From Aquihabitans sp. G128 (lineage in GTDB: Bacteria; Actinomycetota; Acidimicrobiia; Acidimicrobiales; Iamiaceae), in contig NZ_CP077604.1 of assembly GCF_019048865.1 (NCBI RefSeq), positions 682,001 to 746,000 on the forward strand: DNA of 64,000 bases, read 5' to 3'. The position numbers and the translations under genes were made by a program. Positions 20,628-31,383 of the stretch are shown piece by piece (position 1 is the stretch's first letter; each line of letters begins with the position of its first letter). The notes below the pieces were generated by a model that was given only the letters and a program-made list of their open reading frames with translations, was not told the DNA's origin and did no database searches.

Positions 20628-21377
20628 TCAGGAGTAGGTGAAGCCGAGGGCCAGGCCCTCGTTCACCGGCGGGTGGTGGCGCGGTCCGGCGAAGCGGCGC
20701 AGCCCGGCGTCCAGGGCGGCGGCCACCTCCGGGAGGTCGCCGAACGGGATGCGGATGATGGCCTGGCTGGAGCCGACGTCGTCGGCCCACGGCGCGGGCG
20801 GCAGCTGGCCGCCCGGCGGCTTGGTGAAGCGGCGGAACGGCTTGAGGTTCGGGTGGCGGTCCAGGAACGAGCGGTCGGCCGGCACCAGGTCGAGGCGGAC
20901 GAACGTGCTCACGGCCAGGTGCCGGGCCGGGTTGCCGCCGGGCGGGGCGTCGTCGGTGACGCCCCCCAGCGCCAGCGGGCTCCGCAACGGGGAGGCCTTG
21001 CGGGCATAGGACACCCGCGCCTGGGTCAGCTCGGACCACTCGACCTCGAAGGCCCGGCGGTCCACGGCGACCTGCCGGATGCCCCGCCCGTCGAAGACCA
21101 GCGAGCGGGGTGCGAAGACCCGGGCCCGCAGCCGGACGAGTTGGGCGGCGCCGGCGAGCAGCAGCAGGCCGAGGACCGCCAGGCCGACGTTGGCGGCGAC
21201 CGCCGGGGCGGTGACGGCCCCGACGAGCACCAGCACCGCCAGGGCGGCCACCACCGTGGTGCCCACGTGGTAGGTGATCCGCTGGCGTCGGCCGAAGGTG
21301 ACGTCGACCTGGATCGGCGCCGTGGGATCGGAGTCGCCGGAAGGAGGGCTCGGGGGAGCGGGGAGGTCGGTGGCCAT
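20628..21377 (-). CDS. Membrane protein of unknown function
   Basis: A 249-residue protein I do not recognise. A Pro-rich cytoplasmic start is followed by two close hydrophobic helices (about residues 41-60 and 63-82). The soluble C-terminal part has a strand-rich character (SLVFDGRGIRQVAV, FEVEWSELTQARVSY) resembling PH-like domains of two-helix membrane proteins, though this is only a resemblance. The ATG at 21377 is close to the divergent rarA promoter. Function not assigned. Confidence 0.65.
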   Translation of the reverse strand: MATDLPAPPSPPSGDSDPTAPIQVDVTFGRRQRITYHVGTTVVAALAVLVLVGAVTAPAVAANVGLAVLGLLLLAGAAQLVRLRARVFAPRSLVFDGRGIRQVAVDRRAFEVEWSELTQARVSYARKASPLRSPLALGGVTDDAPPGGNPARHLAVSTFVRLDLVPADRSFLDRHPNLKPFRRFTKPPGGQLPPAPWADDVGSSQAIIRIPFGDLPEVAAALDAGLRRFAGPRHHPPVNEGLALGFTYS

Positions 21378-21409
21378 CGCCGCCGGTCTACCCCGACCCG
21401 GGCCCTGGG

Positions 21410-21451
21410 TAGCCTCGCCCGATGACCTCGCACCGGGCCGCTCGTGGCTGA
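21410..21451 (+). promoter_or_regulatory. rarA promoter and leaderless 9-codon minigene
   Basis: TAGCCT (21410-21415) is followed after 6 nt by ATG 21422, which opens a 9-codon frame (MTSHRAARG) ending at TGA 21449-21451. That frame overlaps the rarA GTG at 21444. It may be a coupling minigene, or the true rarA start if a frame error lies between. Confidence 0.35.
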
Positions 21452-22781
21452 CGACCTGTTCGGGGCCGCCGCCGAGGACCGCCTGGCCCGGCGGGCACCG
21501 CTGGCGGACCGGCTGCGACCCCGCCGCCTGGACGACATCGTCGGCCAGGACCACCTGATCGGGCCCGGCCAGCCGCTCCGCGTGCTCATCGAGGCCGACA
21601 AGCTCTCGTCGGTGATCCTGTGGGGCCCGCCCGGGACCGGCAAGACCACCCTCGCCCGGGTGATCGCCGGCCACACCGCCAAGTCCTTCGAGACGCTCTC
21701 GGCGGTCACCGCCGGCGTGAAGGACGTGCGAGAGGTGGTGGCCCGGGCCGAGCACCGCCTGGGGGAGCGGGGCCAGGGGACGATCCTGTTCCTGGACGAG
21801 GTCCACCGCTTCAACAAGTCCCAGCAGGACGCGCTGCTGCCCTCGGTCGAGAGCGGGCTGCTCACCCTCATCGGCGCCACCACCGAGAACCCGTACTTCG
21901 AGGTCAACCCGCCGCTGCTCAGCCGGAGCACCCTGTTCCGCCTGCACGCCCTCGACGACGCAGCGGCGCGCTCGCTCATCGCCAAGGCGCTCGAGGCCGA
22001 GGGCGTCGGGGCCGACGAGGACGCGGTGGCCCACCTGGCGGCCCGGGCCAACGGCGACGGCCGCCACACCCTCACCAGCCTCGAGGTGGCGGTCGCGCTG
22101 GCCGCCCAGCGGGCCGAGGCCGACACCGCCGGCGCGCCCGCCGTGGTCAGCCTGGCCGATGCCGAGGCGGCGCTGGGCACCAAGGCCATGCGCTACGGCC
22201 GCGACGACCACTACGACGTGATCTCGGCGTTCATCAAGAGCATCCGGGGGTCCGACCCCGATGCCGGCCTCTACTGGCTGGCCACCATGCTCGAGGCGGG
22301 CGAGGACGCCCGCTTCATCGTGCGCCGCCTGATCATCCTGGCCAGCGAGGACATCGGCGAGGCCGACCCCACGTCGCTGCTGGTGGCGGTGGCGGCCGCT
22401 CAGGCCGTCGAGCACGTGGGCCTGCCCGAGGCCCAGCTCAACCTGTCCCAGGCCGTCATCCACCTGGCCACCGCCCCGAAGTCGAACCGGGCCACCACCG
22501 CCATCGGCCGGGCGGTGGCCGACGTGCGCGAGCGCCCGTCCTCGGGCGTGCCGGCCCATCTGCGCGACGGGCACTACCAGGGTGCCGCGAAGCTCGGGCA
22601 CGGCACGGGCTACGAGTACCCTCATGACGACCCCCGCGGCTGGGTGGAGCAGGAGTACCGACCTCCGGAGGTCGCCCGCCGCCGGTACTACGAGCCCTCG
22701 CCCCACGGCCACGAACGGGAGATCACCGAGCGCATGGCCAGCCGCCGCCCACCCTCGAAGCCCCAGGACGGTCCCCGATGA
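21444..22781 (+). CDS. rarA: Replication-associated recombination protein A (AAA+ ATPase)
   Basis: RarA (MgsA) is a clamp-loader-like AAA+ protein acting at stalled replication forks. Of its 445 residues, LADRLRPRRLDDIVGQDHL is near the start, Walker A GPPGTGKT at about 61-68, Walker B ILFLDEVHRF near 115 and the sensor segment IGATTENPYFEVNPPLLSRS after that. The C-terminal tetramerisation region includes AIGRAVADV and the GYEYPHD motif. The GTG start has no clear ribosome site and overlaps a small leaderless frame. The stop overlaps the next gene (ATGA). Confidence 0.93.
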   Translation: MADDLFGAAAEDRLARRAPLADRLRPRRLDDIVGQDHLIGPGQPLRVLIEADKLSSVILWGPPGTGKTTLARVIAGHTAKSFETLSAVTAGVKDVREVVARAEHRLGERGQGTILFLDEVHRFNKSQQDALLPSVESGLLTLIGATTENPYFEVNPPLLSRSTLFRLHALDDAAARSLIAKALEAEGVGADEDAVAHLAARANGDGRHTLTSLEVAVALAAQRAEADTAGAPAVVSLADAEAALGTKAMRYGRDDHYDVISAFIKSIRGSDPDAGLYWLATMLEAGEDARFIVRRLIILASEDIGEADPTSLLVAVAAAQAVEHVGLPEAQLNLSQAVIHLATAPKSNRATTAIGRAVADVRERPSSGVPAHLRDGHYQGAAKLGHGTGYEYPHDDPRGWVEQEYRPPEVARRRYYEPSPHGHEREITERMASRRPPSKPQDGPR

Positions 22782-23155
22782 GCGCGGCGGTGCTCGCCGA
22801 GCTCTCGGCCGGCGACCTCGCCGTCGTCGTCGTCACCGGGTGCTCCATCGTGGCCGTCGTGGCCGTGCTCTTCGCCCTCCAGCGGGTGCTGAGCACCCTG
22901 CGCCGGGTGCGGGCCACCCTCGACGGCATCAACGAGGTCGCCCTGCCGCTCATCGACGACCTGGCCGCGAGCGTGGCCGACGCCAACGAGGAGCTGGCCA
23001 AGGTGCAGCGCCTGGTGGGCAGCGCCGAGTCGATCTCCGCCACCGTCGACGCCACGTCGAAGCTGGCCTACCGGGCCCTGTCGGCACCGGTCATCAAGAC
23101 GGTGGCCATGACCTCGGGCGCATCCCGCGCCGCCAAGCGACTGCGGAAGGAGTAG
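22778..23155 (+). CDS. DUF948-like membrane protein
   Basis: A 125-residue protein. One membrane helix lies at about residues 13-35, followed by a long amphipathic helix (LQRVLSTLRRVRATLDGINEVALPLID), the pattern of DUF948 proteins. The function is unknown. It is coupled to rarA by a 4-nt overlap and followed after 2 nt by another small gene. The same cluster precedes alaS in other actinobacteria, as far as I recall. Confidence 0.65.
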   Translation: MSAAVLAELSAGDLAVVVVTGCSIVAVVAVLFALQRVLSTLRRVRATLDGINEVALPLIDDLAASVADANEELAKVQRLVGSAESISATVDATSKLAYRALSAPVIKTVAMTSGASRAAKRLRKE

Positions 23156-23157
23156 CC

Positions 23158-23520
23158 GTGTTCAAGCGGATCATCTGGATGGGCACGGGCATGGCGGTGG
23201 GCGCCGGAGGCGCGTTCTGGGCCAAGCGCAAGGTCGAGACCACCGTCGAGCGGTACCTCCCCGAGCAGGTGGCCGACCGTGCCGCGGCCACCGCTCGCGG
23301 CCTCGGCGTCACCGTCAAGGCGGCGGCGGTCGAGGGCCGGGAGGCCATGCGCCAGCGCGAGCAGGAGCTGCGCAGCCAGGTGGAGGCCCGCACCTTCGTC
23401 GGCGGCCGCGACGCGGCCCCCGCGCCGACCCCGCCTGCTGCCGGCCACGGTCGCCGAGCGGCTCGCGTGGCGACGCCCCGGCCGGCCACGCCCGGCTCGC
23501 GCCGCAAGCCCCGCCGCTGA
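23158..23520 (+). CDS. Small membrane-associated protein, function unknown
   Basis: A 120-residue protein with a short hydrophobic N-terminus (IIWMGTGMAVGAGGAFW), a basic segment, a helix rich in Glu, Arg and Gln, and a Pro/Arg tail. The GTG start has a good GGAG site 6 nt upstream. It lies between the DUF948-like gene and alaS and is probably co-transcribed with rarA. No family assigned. Confidence 0.6.
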   Translation: MFKRIIWMGTGMAVGAGGAFWAKRKVETTVERYLPEQVADRAAATARGLGVTVKAAAVEGREAMRQREQELRSQVEARTFVGGRDAAPAPTPPAAGHGRRAARVATPRPATPGSRRKPRR

Positions 23521-23531
23521 CCGCCGACGCC

Positions 23532-23774
23532 GTGCCCGGTCCGCCGCCCCGGCGGCGGGTGCCCACGTGGGAGGCCGCGCTCATGGCCCTCGCCTCGCTG
23601 GTGCTCGGCGCGGTGGCCGCCACCCTGCTGGTGGTCGGCCACCACCCCTGGGACGGCGACGTGATCGAGGTGTTCACGCCCTACCACGGCCTGCACCGGG
23701 GCGACGTCCTGGCGGTGCTGCCGGCGGTCGCGTCCCTGGTCCTGGCTGCCTGGTGCTGGCGCCGCCGGGGCTGA
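23532..23774 (+). CDS. Small two-helix membrane protein
   Basis: An 80-residue predicted membrane protein with hydrophobic segments at about 15-35 and 58-74 and a basic C-terminus (CWRRRG). It starts at GTG 11 nt after the previous stop, without a clear ribosome site. The coding call rests on its position and hydrophobic pattern. It could be a chance frame. Confidence 0.4.
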   Translation: MPGPPPRRRVPTWEAALMALASLVLGAVAATLLVVGHHPWDGDVIEVFTPYHGLHRGDVLAVLPAVASLVLAAWCWRRRG

Positions 23775-23816
23775 CCGGGGGCCGGTACCGGCTCTCGGCC
23801 CCGGACCGGGCGCCGA

Positions 23817-23822
23817 TAGGGT
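23817..23822 (+). promoter_or_regulatory. -10 element for alaS
   Basis: TAGGGT, with transcription expected near 23829. This gives a leader of about 58 nt that ends in a strong GAGGAGGCGAC ribosome site, unlike the leaderless genes nearby. Confidence 0.4.
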
Positions 23823-23886
23823 GGTCCGACCGCGCACGCAGGCGCGCCGCCCGCCCGGGGCCGCGCCCGACCACCGAGGAGGCGAC

Positions 23887-26487
<2,601 letters not shown>

Positions 26488-26490
26488 GCG

Positions 26491-26943
26491 TTGCGCGTGC
26501 TCGCCCTCGACCTCGGCGCGCGGCGGATCGGCGTCGCCGTCTCCGACAGCGACGGCCGCGTCGCCACCCCGATCGTGGTGGTCGAGCGGCACAAGGACCG
26601 GCCGCGGCTGCACCGGGAGCTGGCCGAGCTGGTGGCCGAGTGGGACGCCGAGCTGGTGGTCGTCGGGCTCCCGATCGACCTGGCGGGCGAGCTGGGACCG
26701 GCCGCCCAGGGCGTGCTCGCCGAGCGTGACGAGCTCGCCGCGGTGCTCGGGGTCCCGGTCGAGGTGCACGACGAGCGGATGACCACCCGGATCGCCGATC
26801 GTGCGCTCCGCGAGCGGGGCGACCTCGACGGCCGTGCCCGCCGCAAGGTGGTCGACATGATGGCGGCGGCCGTGATCCTGCAGGATTGGTTGGACCGAGG
26901 CGCTGCCGGCGAGGCGCCTCTCGAGGAGGAACCCACCCCGTGA
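26491..26943 (+). CDS. ruvX: Putative pre-16S rRNA nuclease / Holliday-junction resolvase-like (YqgF)
   Basis: An RNase-H-fold protein of 150 residues. The start LALDLGARRIGVAVSD carries the first catalytic Asp, VVVGLPIDLAGELG is the middle motif, and DERMTTRIADR then VDMMAAAVILQDWLD complete the family pattern. YqgF matures the 5' end of 16S rRNA in E. coli. The start is TTG, 3 nt after alaS. The tail overlaps a short ORF leading to mltG. Confidence 0.92.
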   Translation: MRVLALDLGARRIGVAVSDSDGRVATPIVVVERHKDRPRLHRELAELVAEWDAELVVVGLPIDLAGELGPAAQGVLAERDELAAVLGVPVEVHDERMTTRIADRALRERGDLDGRARRKVVDMMAAAVILQDWLDRGAAGEAPLEEEPTP

Positions 26944-26999
26944 ACCCGTTCGCTCGAAGCTCCACCCCCGTCGAGCCCCCGGCCGTGGTCGCCCGATGA
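26940..26999 (+). CDS. 19-codon ORF linking ruvX and mltG
   Basis: GTG 26940 overlaps the ruvX stop (GTGA) and has GAGGAGGAA 9 nt upstream. The frame encodes MNPFARSSTPVEPPAVVAR and its TGA overlaps the mltG ATG (ATGA). It may be a coupling peptide, or the true N-terminus of MltG if an indel separates them. I see no similarity to anything known. Confidence 0.35.
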   Translation: MNPFARSSTPVEPPAVVAR

Positions 27000-28357
27000 G
27001 CGACCAGCAGGGCGGCCCGCCGTTCGACGACGACATCTGGAGCACCGCCGACGAGCCCGTCGAGGAGGCCGCGCCCCCGCCGCCCGACCCGAGCCGGAGG
27101 CGCGCCCGCGGCGCGGCCCGGCCCGGCCGCCCCGCCGGGGTGCGCCGCGGTCGTCCGGTGGGGCGCGCGGCGATCGCCCCGGCGAGCCCGGCGCGGTGCC
27201 CACCGGTCCCAGCACGGGCCCGGTCCCGGTGGCCACGGCCATCGCCGGCCCGGTGGTCGACGACGACGACTACGTCGACCTGCCTCCCGAGGGCTCCATC
27301 CCCCGGTGGCTGGGCGTGGTGATCGTGCTGCTCCTGGTGGTCGGCGTGGTGGTGGGCGGCGGCGCCTGGTGGTACGGCCGCCAGGTCGACCCGCCCGGCG
27401 GGCCCGGGGCCAAGGTGTCCGTGGAGGTGCCCGAGGGCTCCTCCACCAGCGGGATCGCCTCGATCCTCGAGTCGAAGGGGGTCATCACCAACTCGATGAT
27501 CTTCACCTTCTACGCGGGTCGCCACGACGCCGGTCCCTTCGAGGCGGGGGTCTACGACCTGCGCGAGAACTCCAGCTTCGACTCGGTGATCGCCTCGCTC
27601 GACAAGGGCCCGAGCTCGCGCCCGCGCTCCTCGTCGGGCGAGATCGCCAAGGTCACCATCCCCGAGGGCTACACGGTCGCCCAGATCCTCGAGCGCATCC
27701 ACAGCAAGGTCCCGCGCCTCACCGTCGAGGACCTCCAGAAGGCGCTCGACGACCGCAAGGTGCCCTCCACGCTGCTGCCCGACGGCCAGACGTCCTACGA
27801 GGGCCTGCTGTTCCCAGCCACCTATGAGGTCGGCGGGAGCGACACCGCCGTCGAGGTGCTGACCAAGATGGCGAAGGAGATGGAGTCCCGGGCGGGCGCC
27901 CTCGGCATCGACGCCGCGCGCCCACATCAAGCGCCAGTGGGGCCTCGACCTGACCGCCTACGACATGATCAAGGTGGCGTCGATGATCCAGTACGAGGCC
28001 GCCATCCCGGCCGACGGCCCGAAGATCGGTGCCGTCACCTACAACCGCCTCAAAGCCAACATGCCGCTGCAGTACGACTCCACCTCGATCTACGAGGCGG
28101 GCCTCGACGGCCGGGGCCCGGACCAGGTCGACTACACCGCCGACACGCCCTACAACACCCGCGTGAACCCCGGCCTCCCGCCGACGCCGATCGCCGCACC
28201 GGGGGAGTACGCCCTCGAGGGGGCCATGGAGCCCGTCGACGAGCCGTGGCTCTACTTCGTGTTGACCGACACCAAGGAGGTGACCTTCACCGTGAGCTAC
28301 CAGGAGTTCCTCGATGCCAAGGCCCTCTGCAAGTCCCGGGGCCTCGGCTGTGGCTGA
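26996..28357 (+). CDS. mltG: Endolytic peptidoglycan transglycosylase MltG (two frame breaks)
   Basis: MltG cuts nascent glycan strands at the inner membrane. The order of parts fits: an acidic/Pro/Arg-rich cytoplasmic head, a membrane helix (WLGVVIVLLLVVGVVVGGGAW), a LysM-like region with KVTIPEGYTVAQILERI, and the catalytic YceG domain with ASMIQYEAAIPADGPKIG (catalytic Glu) and MPLQYDSTSIY. The frame drops by 1 between about 27130 and 27195 in the low-complexity linker. It returns by +1 at 27913-27922 in a GCGCGC run, where two added bases would give DAARAHIKRQWGL. The stop lies 5 nt beyond the aroE start. Confidence 0.85.
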
Positions 28358-29201
28358 CGGCGGTCCGGTCTCGGTGCCGCTCACCGGCGCCACCCGGATC
28401 GCCGCGGTGATCGGCTCGCCGATCCACCACTCCCGGTCGCCCCTGCTGGCGAACGCCGCCTTCCGCGCCGCCGGGCTCGACTGGGCCTTGGCCGCCTTCG
28501 AGGTGGCCCCCGGCCGGGCGGGCGACGCCGTCGCAGCCGTCCGCGCCCTCGGGTTGGGGGGCCTCATGGTCACCATGCCCCACAAGGCCGACATCATCGC
28601 CTTCCTCGACCGGACCACCCCGGCGGCGGCCGCCCTCGGTGCGGTGAACTCGGTGGCCTGGGAGGGCACCGAGCTGGTGGGCGACAACACCGACGGCCCC
28701 GGTCTGGTCGCCTCGCTGCGCACCGACGAGGGCATCGACCCCACCGGTCGGCGCTGCCTGGTGCTCGGCGCCGGCGGAGCGGCCCGCTCGGTGGCGTGGG
28801 CCCTGGGTGACGCCGGTGCCGCCGAGGTGGTCGTGGTGAACCGCACCAAGGCGCGGGCCGCGGTGGCTGCTGCGCTCGCCGGTCCCTCCGCCCGGGTCGG
28901 TACCGAGGCCGACGTCGCCCGGGCCGAGATCGTCGTCAACGCGACGTCGGTGGGCATGGGCGCCGAAGTGGGCGCCGCCGGGCCGCTGCCGGTGCCGGGC
29001 GGAGCCCTCCACGACGGGCAGGTCGTGGTGGACCTCGTCTACCAACCGCTCGAGACCCCGTTGCTGCGGGCGGCGGCGGCGGCGGGCGCTCGCCCGGTCG
29101 ACGGCCTCGGCATGCTCGTGCACCAGGCCGCGCTGTCCATCGAGCGCTGGACCGGGGTGGCCCCGGACGTCGCCGCCATGCAGGCCGCGGCGCGGCGCTG
29201 A
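28350..29201 (+). CDS. aroE: Shikimate dehydrogenase
   Basis: NADP-dependent step from 3-dehydroshikimate to shikimate. The 283 residues include the substrate-binding IHHSRSP, MVTMPHK with the catalytic Lys near 79, DNTDGPG (catalytic Asp), and the Rossmann motif GAGGAARSVAW with NRTKARA. The GTG start overlaps the mltG 3' end by 8 nt. It belongs to the same stretch as aroC-aroK-aroB-aroQ, interrupted by two unrelated genes. Confidence 0.95.
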   Translation: MADGGPVSVPLTGATRIAAVIGSPIHHSRSPLLANAAFRAAGLDWALAAFEVAPGRAGDAVAAVRALGLGGLMVTMPHKADIIAFLDRTTPAAAALGAVNSVAWEGTELVGDNTDGPGLVASLRTDEGIDPTGRRCLVLGAGGAARSVAWALGDAGAAEVVVVNRTKARAAVAAALAGPSARVGTEADVARAEIVVNATSVGMGAEVGAAGPLPVPGGALHDGQVVVDLVYQPLETPLLRAAAAAGARPVDGLGMLVHQAALSIERWTGVAPDVAAMQAAARR

Positions 29202-29336
29202 CGCAACGCCACCGAGCCGCACCGACGGGGGTCGTCCGGGGCCGGGGTGGCGAGATGTGGGCTTTGCCTTGATGGTCGGCCTCGGCGTGCCGATGGAGGA
29301 CCACTTCGGACATCGACACCTCTCGAGGAGGTTCCC

Positions 29337-30461
29337 GTGGCCCTTCAGGGCGATCTCAGTTCCTTTGCGCTCCCGGACGTGCTCCGGCTCCTGGCCGGCA
29401 CGGCCAAGACCGGCCGCCTGGTGGTGGACGGCGACCACGGCAGCGGCGAGGTGTGGCTCCGCGAGGGCAGCCTCGTCGGCGGCACCGTCAGCACCTCCCC
29501 GCACGCCGCCGACGCGGCGGACCTGGTCTTCGAGCTCCTGCGCTTCGACGGCGGGTCCTTCGCGTTCGACGACGGCGAGCAGCTCGTCGACGGCACCGAG
29601 CCGGCCGGCGTCGAAGCCGCCATCGCCGGTGCCGAGCAGCTCGTGGCCGACTGGGCCGAGGTCGAGCCCTTCGTGCCGTCGATGTGGTCGACGGTGACCC
29701 TGGCCCCCGAGATCGGCGCCGACGTCACCGTCAGCCCCAAGCAGTGGAAGCTGCTCGCCTCCCTGGGCACCGGCGCCACCGTCGGCCAGCTCGGCGACGC
29801 GATGGAGCTCACCGACCTGGCCGCCTCCCGCCGGGTCAAGGCCCTCGTCGAGCTGGGCCTGGTCGAGGTCGGCGAGGCCCAGGAGGCCCCTGCGGCCGAC
29901 CCGGCCCCGGTCGAGGCCGCGAGCCCGGAGCCCGCCGGTGCCCCCGCGGAGGACGAAGGCCACCAGGCCCCGTCGGTCCACGACGCCTACGCACGGGACC
30001 TGGCGCTGCTCAGCGCCGAGGACGGCCCGGTCGTCCTGGAGTCCAGCGACGACGCCCTGCTGCCCGAGCCCCTCCCGGGCGAGGGCACCTCGTTCGTGGG
30101 CGACCTGGGGAGCCTGGGCACCGTCGACGGCCGCACCTTCGAGGCCATCGAGGCCGAGGCGGCAGCGGCCGCCCCGGCCCTCGGCGAGGCCGAGGTCCAC
30201 GACGCCGGCTCCTGGTCGTCCTACGGGTCCTTCGGCGAGCCCGAGGCCGTCCCCGCCCCCGAGGCCGCCGGCTCCTGGGCCGACGCCGGTGCGGGCTGGT
30301 CCGAGCCCGCCCCGACGTGGGGCGAGCCCGCCGAGCAGGCCGAGGCACCCTTCGCCGCCGCCGACGCCGCCCCCGCCGAGGCCGACGCCTCCGGCGCCGA
30401 GGCGGCCGACGGCGACGACCGCGGCTCGCTGCTGAAGTTCCTCTCGTCCGTCAAGCCCTGA
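29337..30461 (+). CDS. DUF4388 domain protein
   Basis: A 374-residue acidic protein. Residues 1-105 form a DUF4388 (PATAN-like) domain: [39 protein letters not shown] and [17 protein letters not shown]. These are usually regulatory modules in two-component or gliding/pilus-related systems. Residues about 120-180 look like a winged-helix end, and the rest is a long low-complexity Ala/Glu/Pro tail ending [21 protein letters not shown] lies 6 nt before the GTG. Gene neighbours are aroE and a prepilin peptidase. In 29202-29336 I see nothing definite. Confidence 0.75.
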   Translation: MALQGDLSSFALPDVLRLLAGTAKTGRLVVDGDHGSGEVWLREGSLVGGTVSTSPHAADAADLVFELLRFDGGSFAFDDGEQLVDGTEPAGVEAAIAGAEQLVADWAEVEPFVPSMWSTVTLAPEIGADVTVSPKQWKLLASLGTGATVGQLGDAMELTDLAASRRVKALVELGLVEVGEAQEAPAADPAPVEAASPEPAGAPAEDEGHQAPSVHDAYARDLALLSAEDGPVVLESSDDALLPEPLPGEGTSFVGDLGSLGTVDGRTFEAIEAEAAAAAPALGEAEVHDAGSWSSYGSFGEPEAVPAPEAAGSWADAGAGWSEPAPTWGEPAEQAEAPFAAADAAPAEADASGAEAADGDDRGSLLKFLSSVKP

Positions 30462-30508
30462 CCCCGGGGGATCGGGCCGAGAGGCCCGATCCGCCGAGGT
30501 CGGGCCAG

Positions 30509-30514
30509 TAGGGT
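30509..30514 (+). promoter_or_regulatory. -10 element for the prepilin peptidase gene
   Basis: TAGGGT lies 8 nt before ATG 30523 with no ribosome site, suggesting a leaderless mRNA. Confidence 0.5.
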
Positions 30515-30522
30515 GCCCGCCG

Positions 30523-31309
30523 ATGCCCACCCCACTGCTGCTGGTGCTGCTCGCCCTCTTCGGGCTGGTCATCGGCTCGTTCCTGAACGTGGTGATCGTC
30601 CGGGTCCCCTCCGACGAGTCGATCCTGCGGCCGCCGTCGAAGTGCCCGCAGTGCGAGGCGGCGATCGCCCCCCCGGGACAACATCCCGGTCCTGTCGTGG
30701 CTGCTGCTGCGGGGCCGGTGCCGGTCGTGCGGTGAACCGATCCCCGCCGGCTACCCGCTGGTGGAGCTGGGCAACGCCGTGCTCTGGGTCCTCGCCGGCC
30801 TGCGCTTCGGCGCCGACCCGGTGATCATCCCCTACCTCGTCTTCTTCTCGGTCCTGCTCGTGCTCTCGGTGATCGACCTCGAGCTCTACATCCTCCCGAA
30901 CAAGATCACGTACCCGGCGATCGTGGTCTCGGCGCTGGCCGTGCCGGTGGCCGCCCTGGCGGTCGACAACCACGGTGGCGCCATGTGGGGCGCCCTCATC
31001 GGCGGCGTCGGCTACGCCGGGTTCCTCCTCGTCGTGCTGCTCGCCTACGAGCTGATCGTCCACAAGGACGGCATGGGCATGGGCGACATCAAGCTCGCCG
31101 TCATCCTGGGGATCTGGGTGGGCTTCCTGCAGCCGTTCCTGGTGCTCTTCGCCCTGATCGCCGCCAGCGTCATCGGCTTGGTGGTGGGGGCGGCGATCCT
31201 GGCCGTGCGGCGCTCGAGCCAGCCGTACCCCTTCGGTCCCTGGCTGGCGCTGGGCGCCGTCGTGGTGATCCTGTTCAGCCGCCAGATCCTCGACGTCTAC
31301 GGCTTCTGA
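30523..31309 (+). CDS. Type IV prepilin peptidase (one frame break)
   Basis: An inner-membrane aspartic protease that processes and methylates prepilins or pseudopilins. The N-terminal helix [18 protein letters not shown] and CPQCEA lie in the first frame. A run of seven C at 30668-30674 then breaks it. With six C the sequence reads on as [18 protein letters not shown], giving the second CxxC pair (CRSCGEP). The catalytic Asp motifs follow: [13 protein letters not shown] and [10 protein letters not shown]. Seven to eight hydrophobic segments in total. No pilin or pilus ATPase gene is in the window. The homopolymer break looks like a sequencing error, although phase variation cannot be excluded. 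Confidence 0.88.
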
Positions 31310-31371
31310 GGGCGGTCCCGACGGGGCCCGGACCACGTCGAAGGGGTTCGTCCGACCGTCGGGCCGACCGG

Positions 31372-31377
31372 TAGGTT
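31372..31377 (+). promoter_or_regulatory. -10 element for aroC-aroK-aroB-aroQ
   Basis: TAGGTT lies 6 nt before the aroC GTG with no ribosome site, a probable leaderless start for the aro operon. Confidence 0.5.
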
Positions 31378-31383
31378 TGCGCC

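Noticed and set aside
30668-30674. C7 run in the prepilin peptidase gene as a phase-variation switch
   Set aside because: Several other genes, including essential ones, have similar breaks outside homopolymers, so a consensus error is the simpler reading. Phase variation is not excluded but has no positive support.
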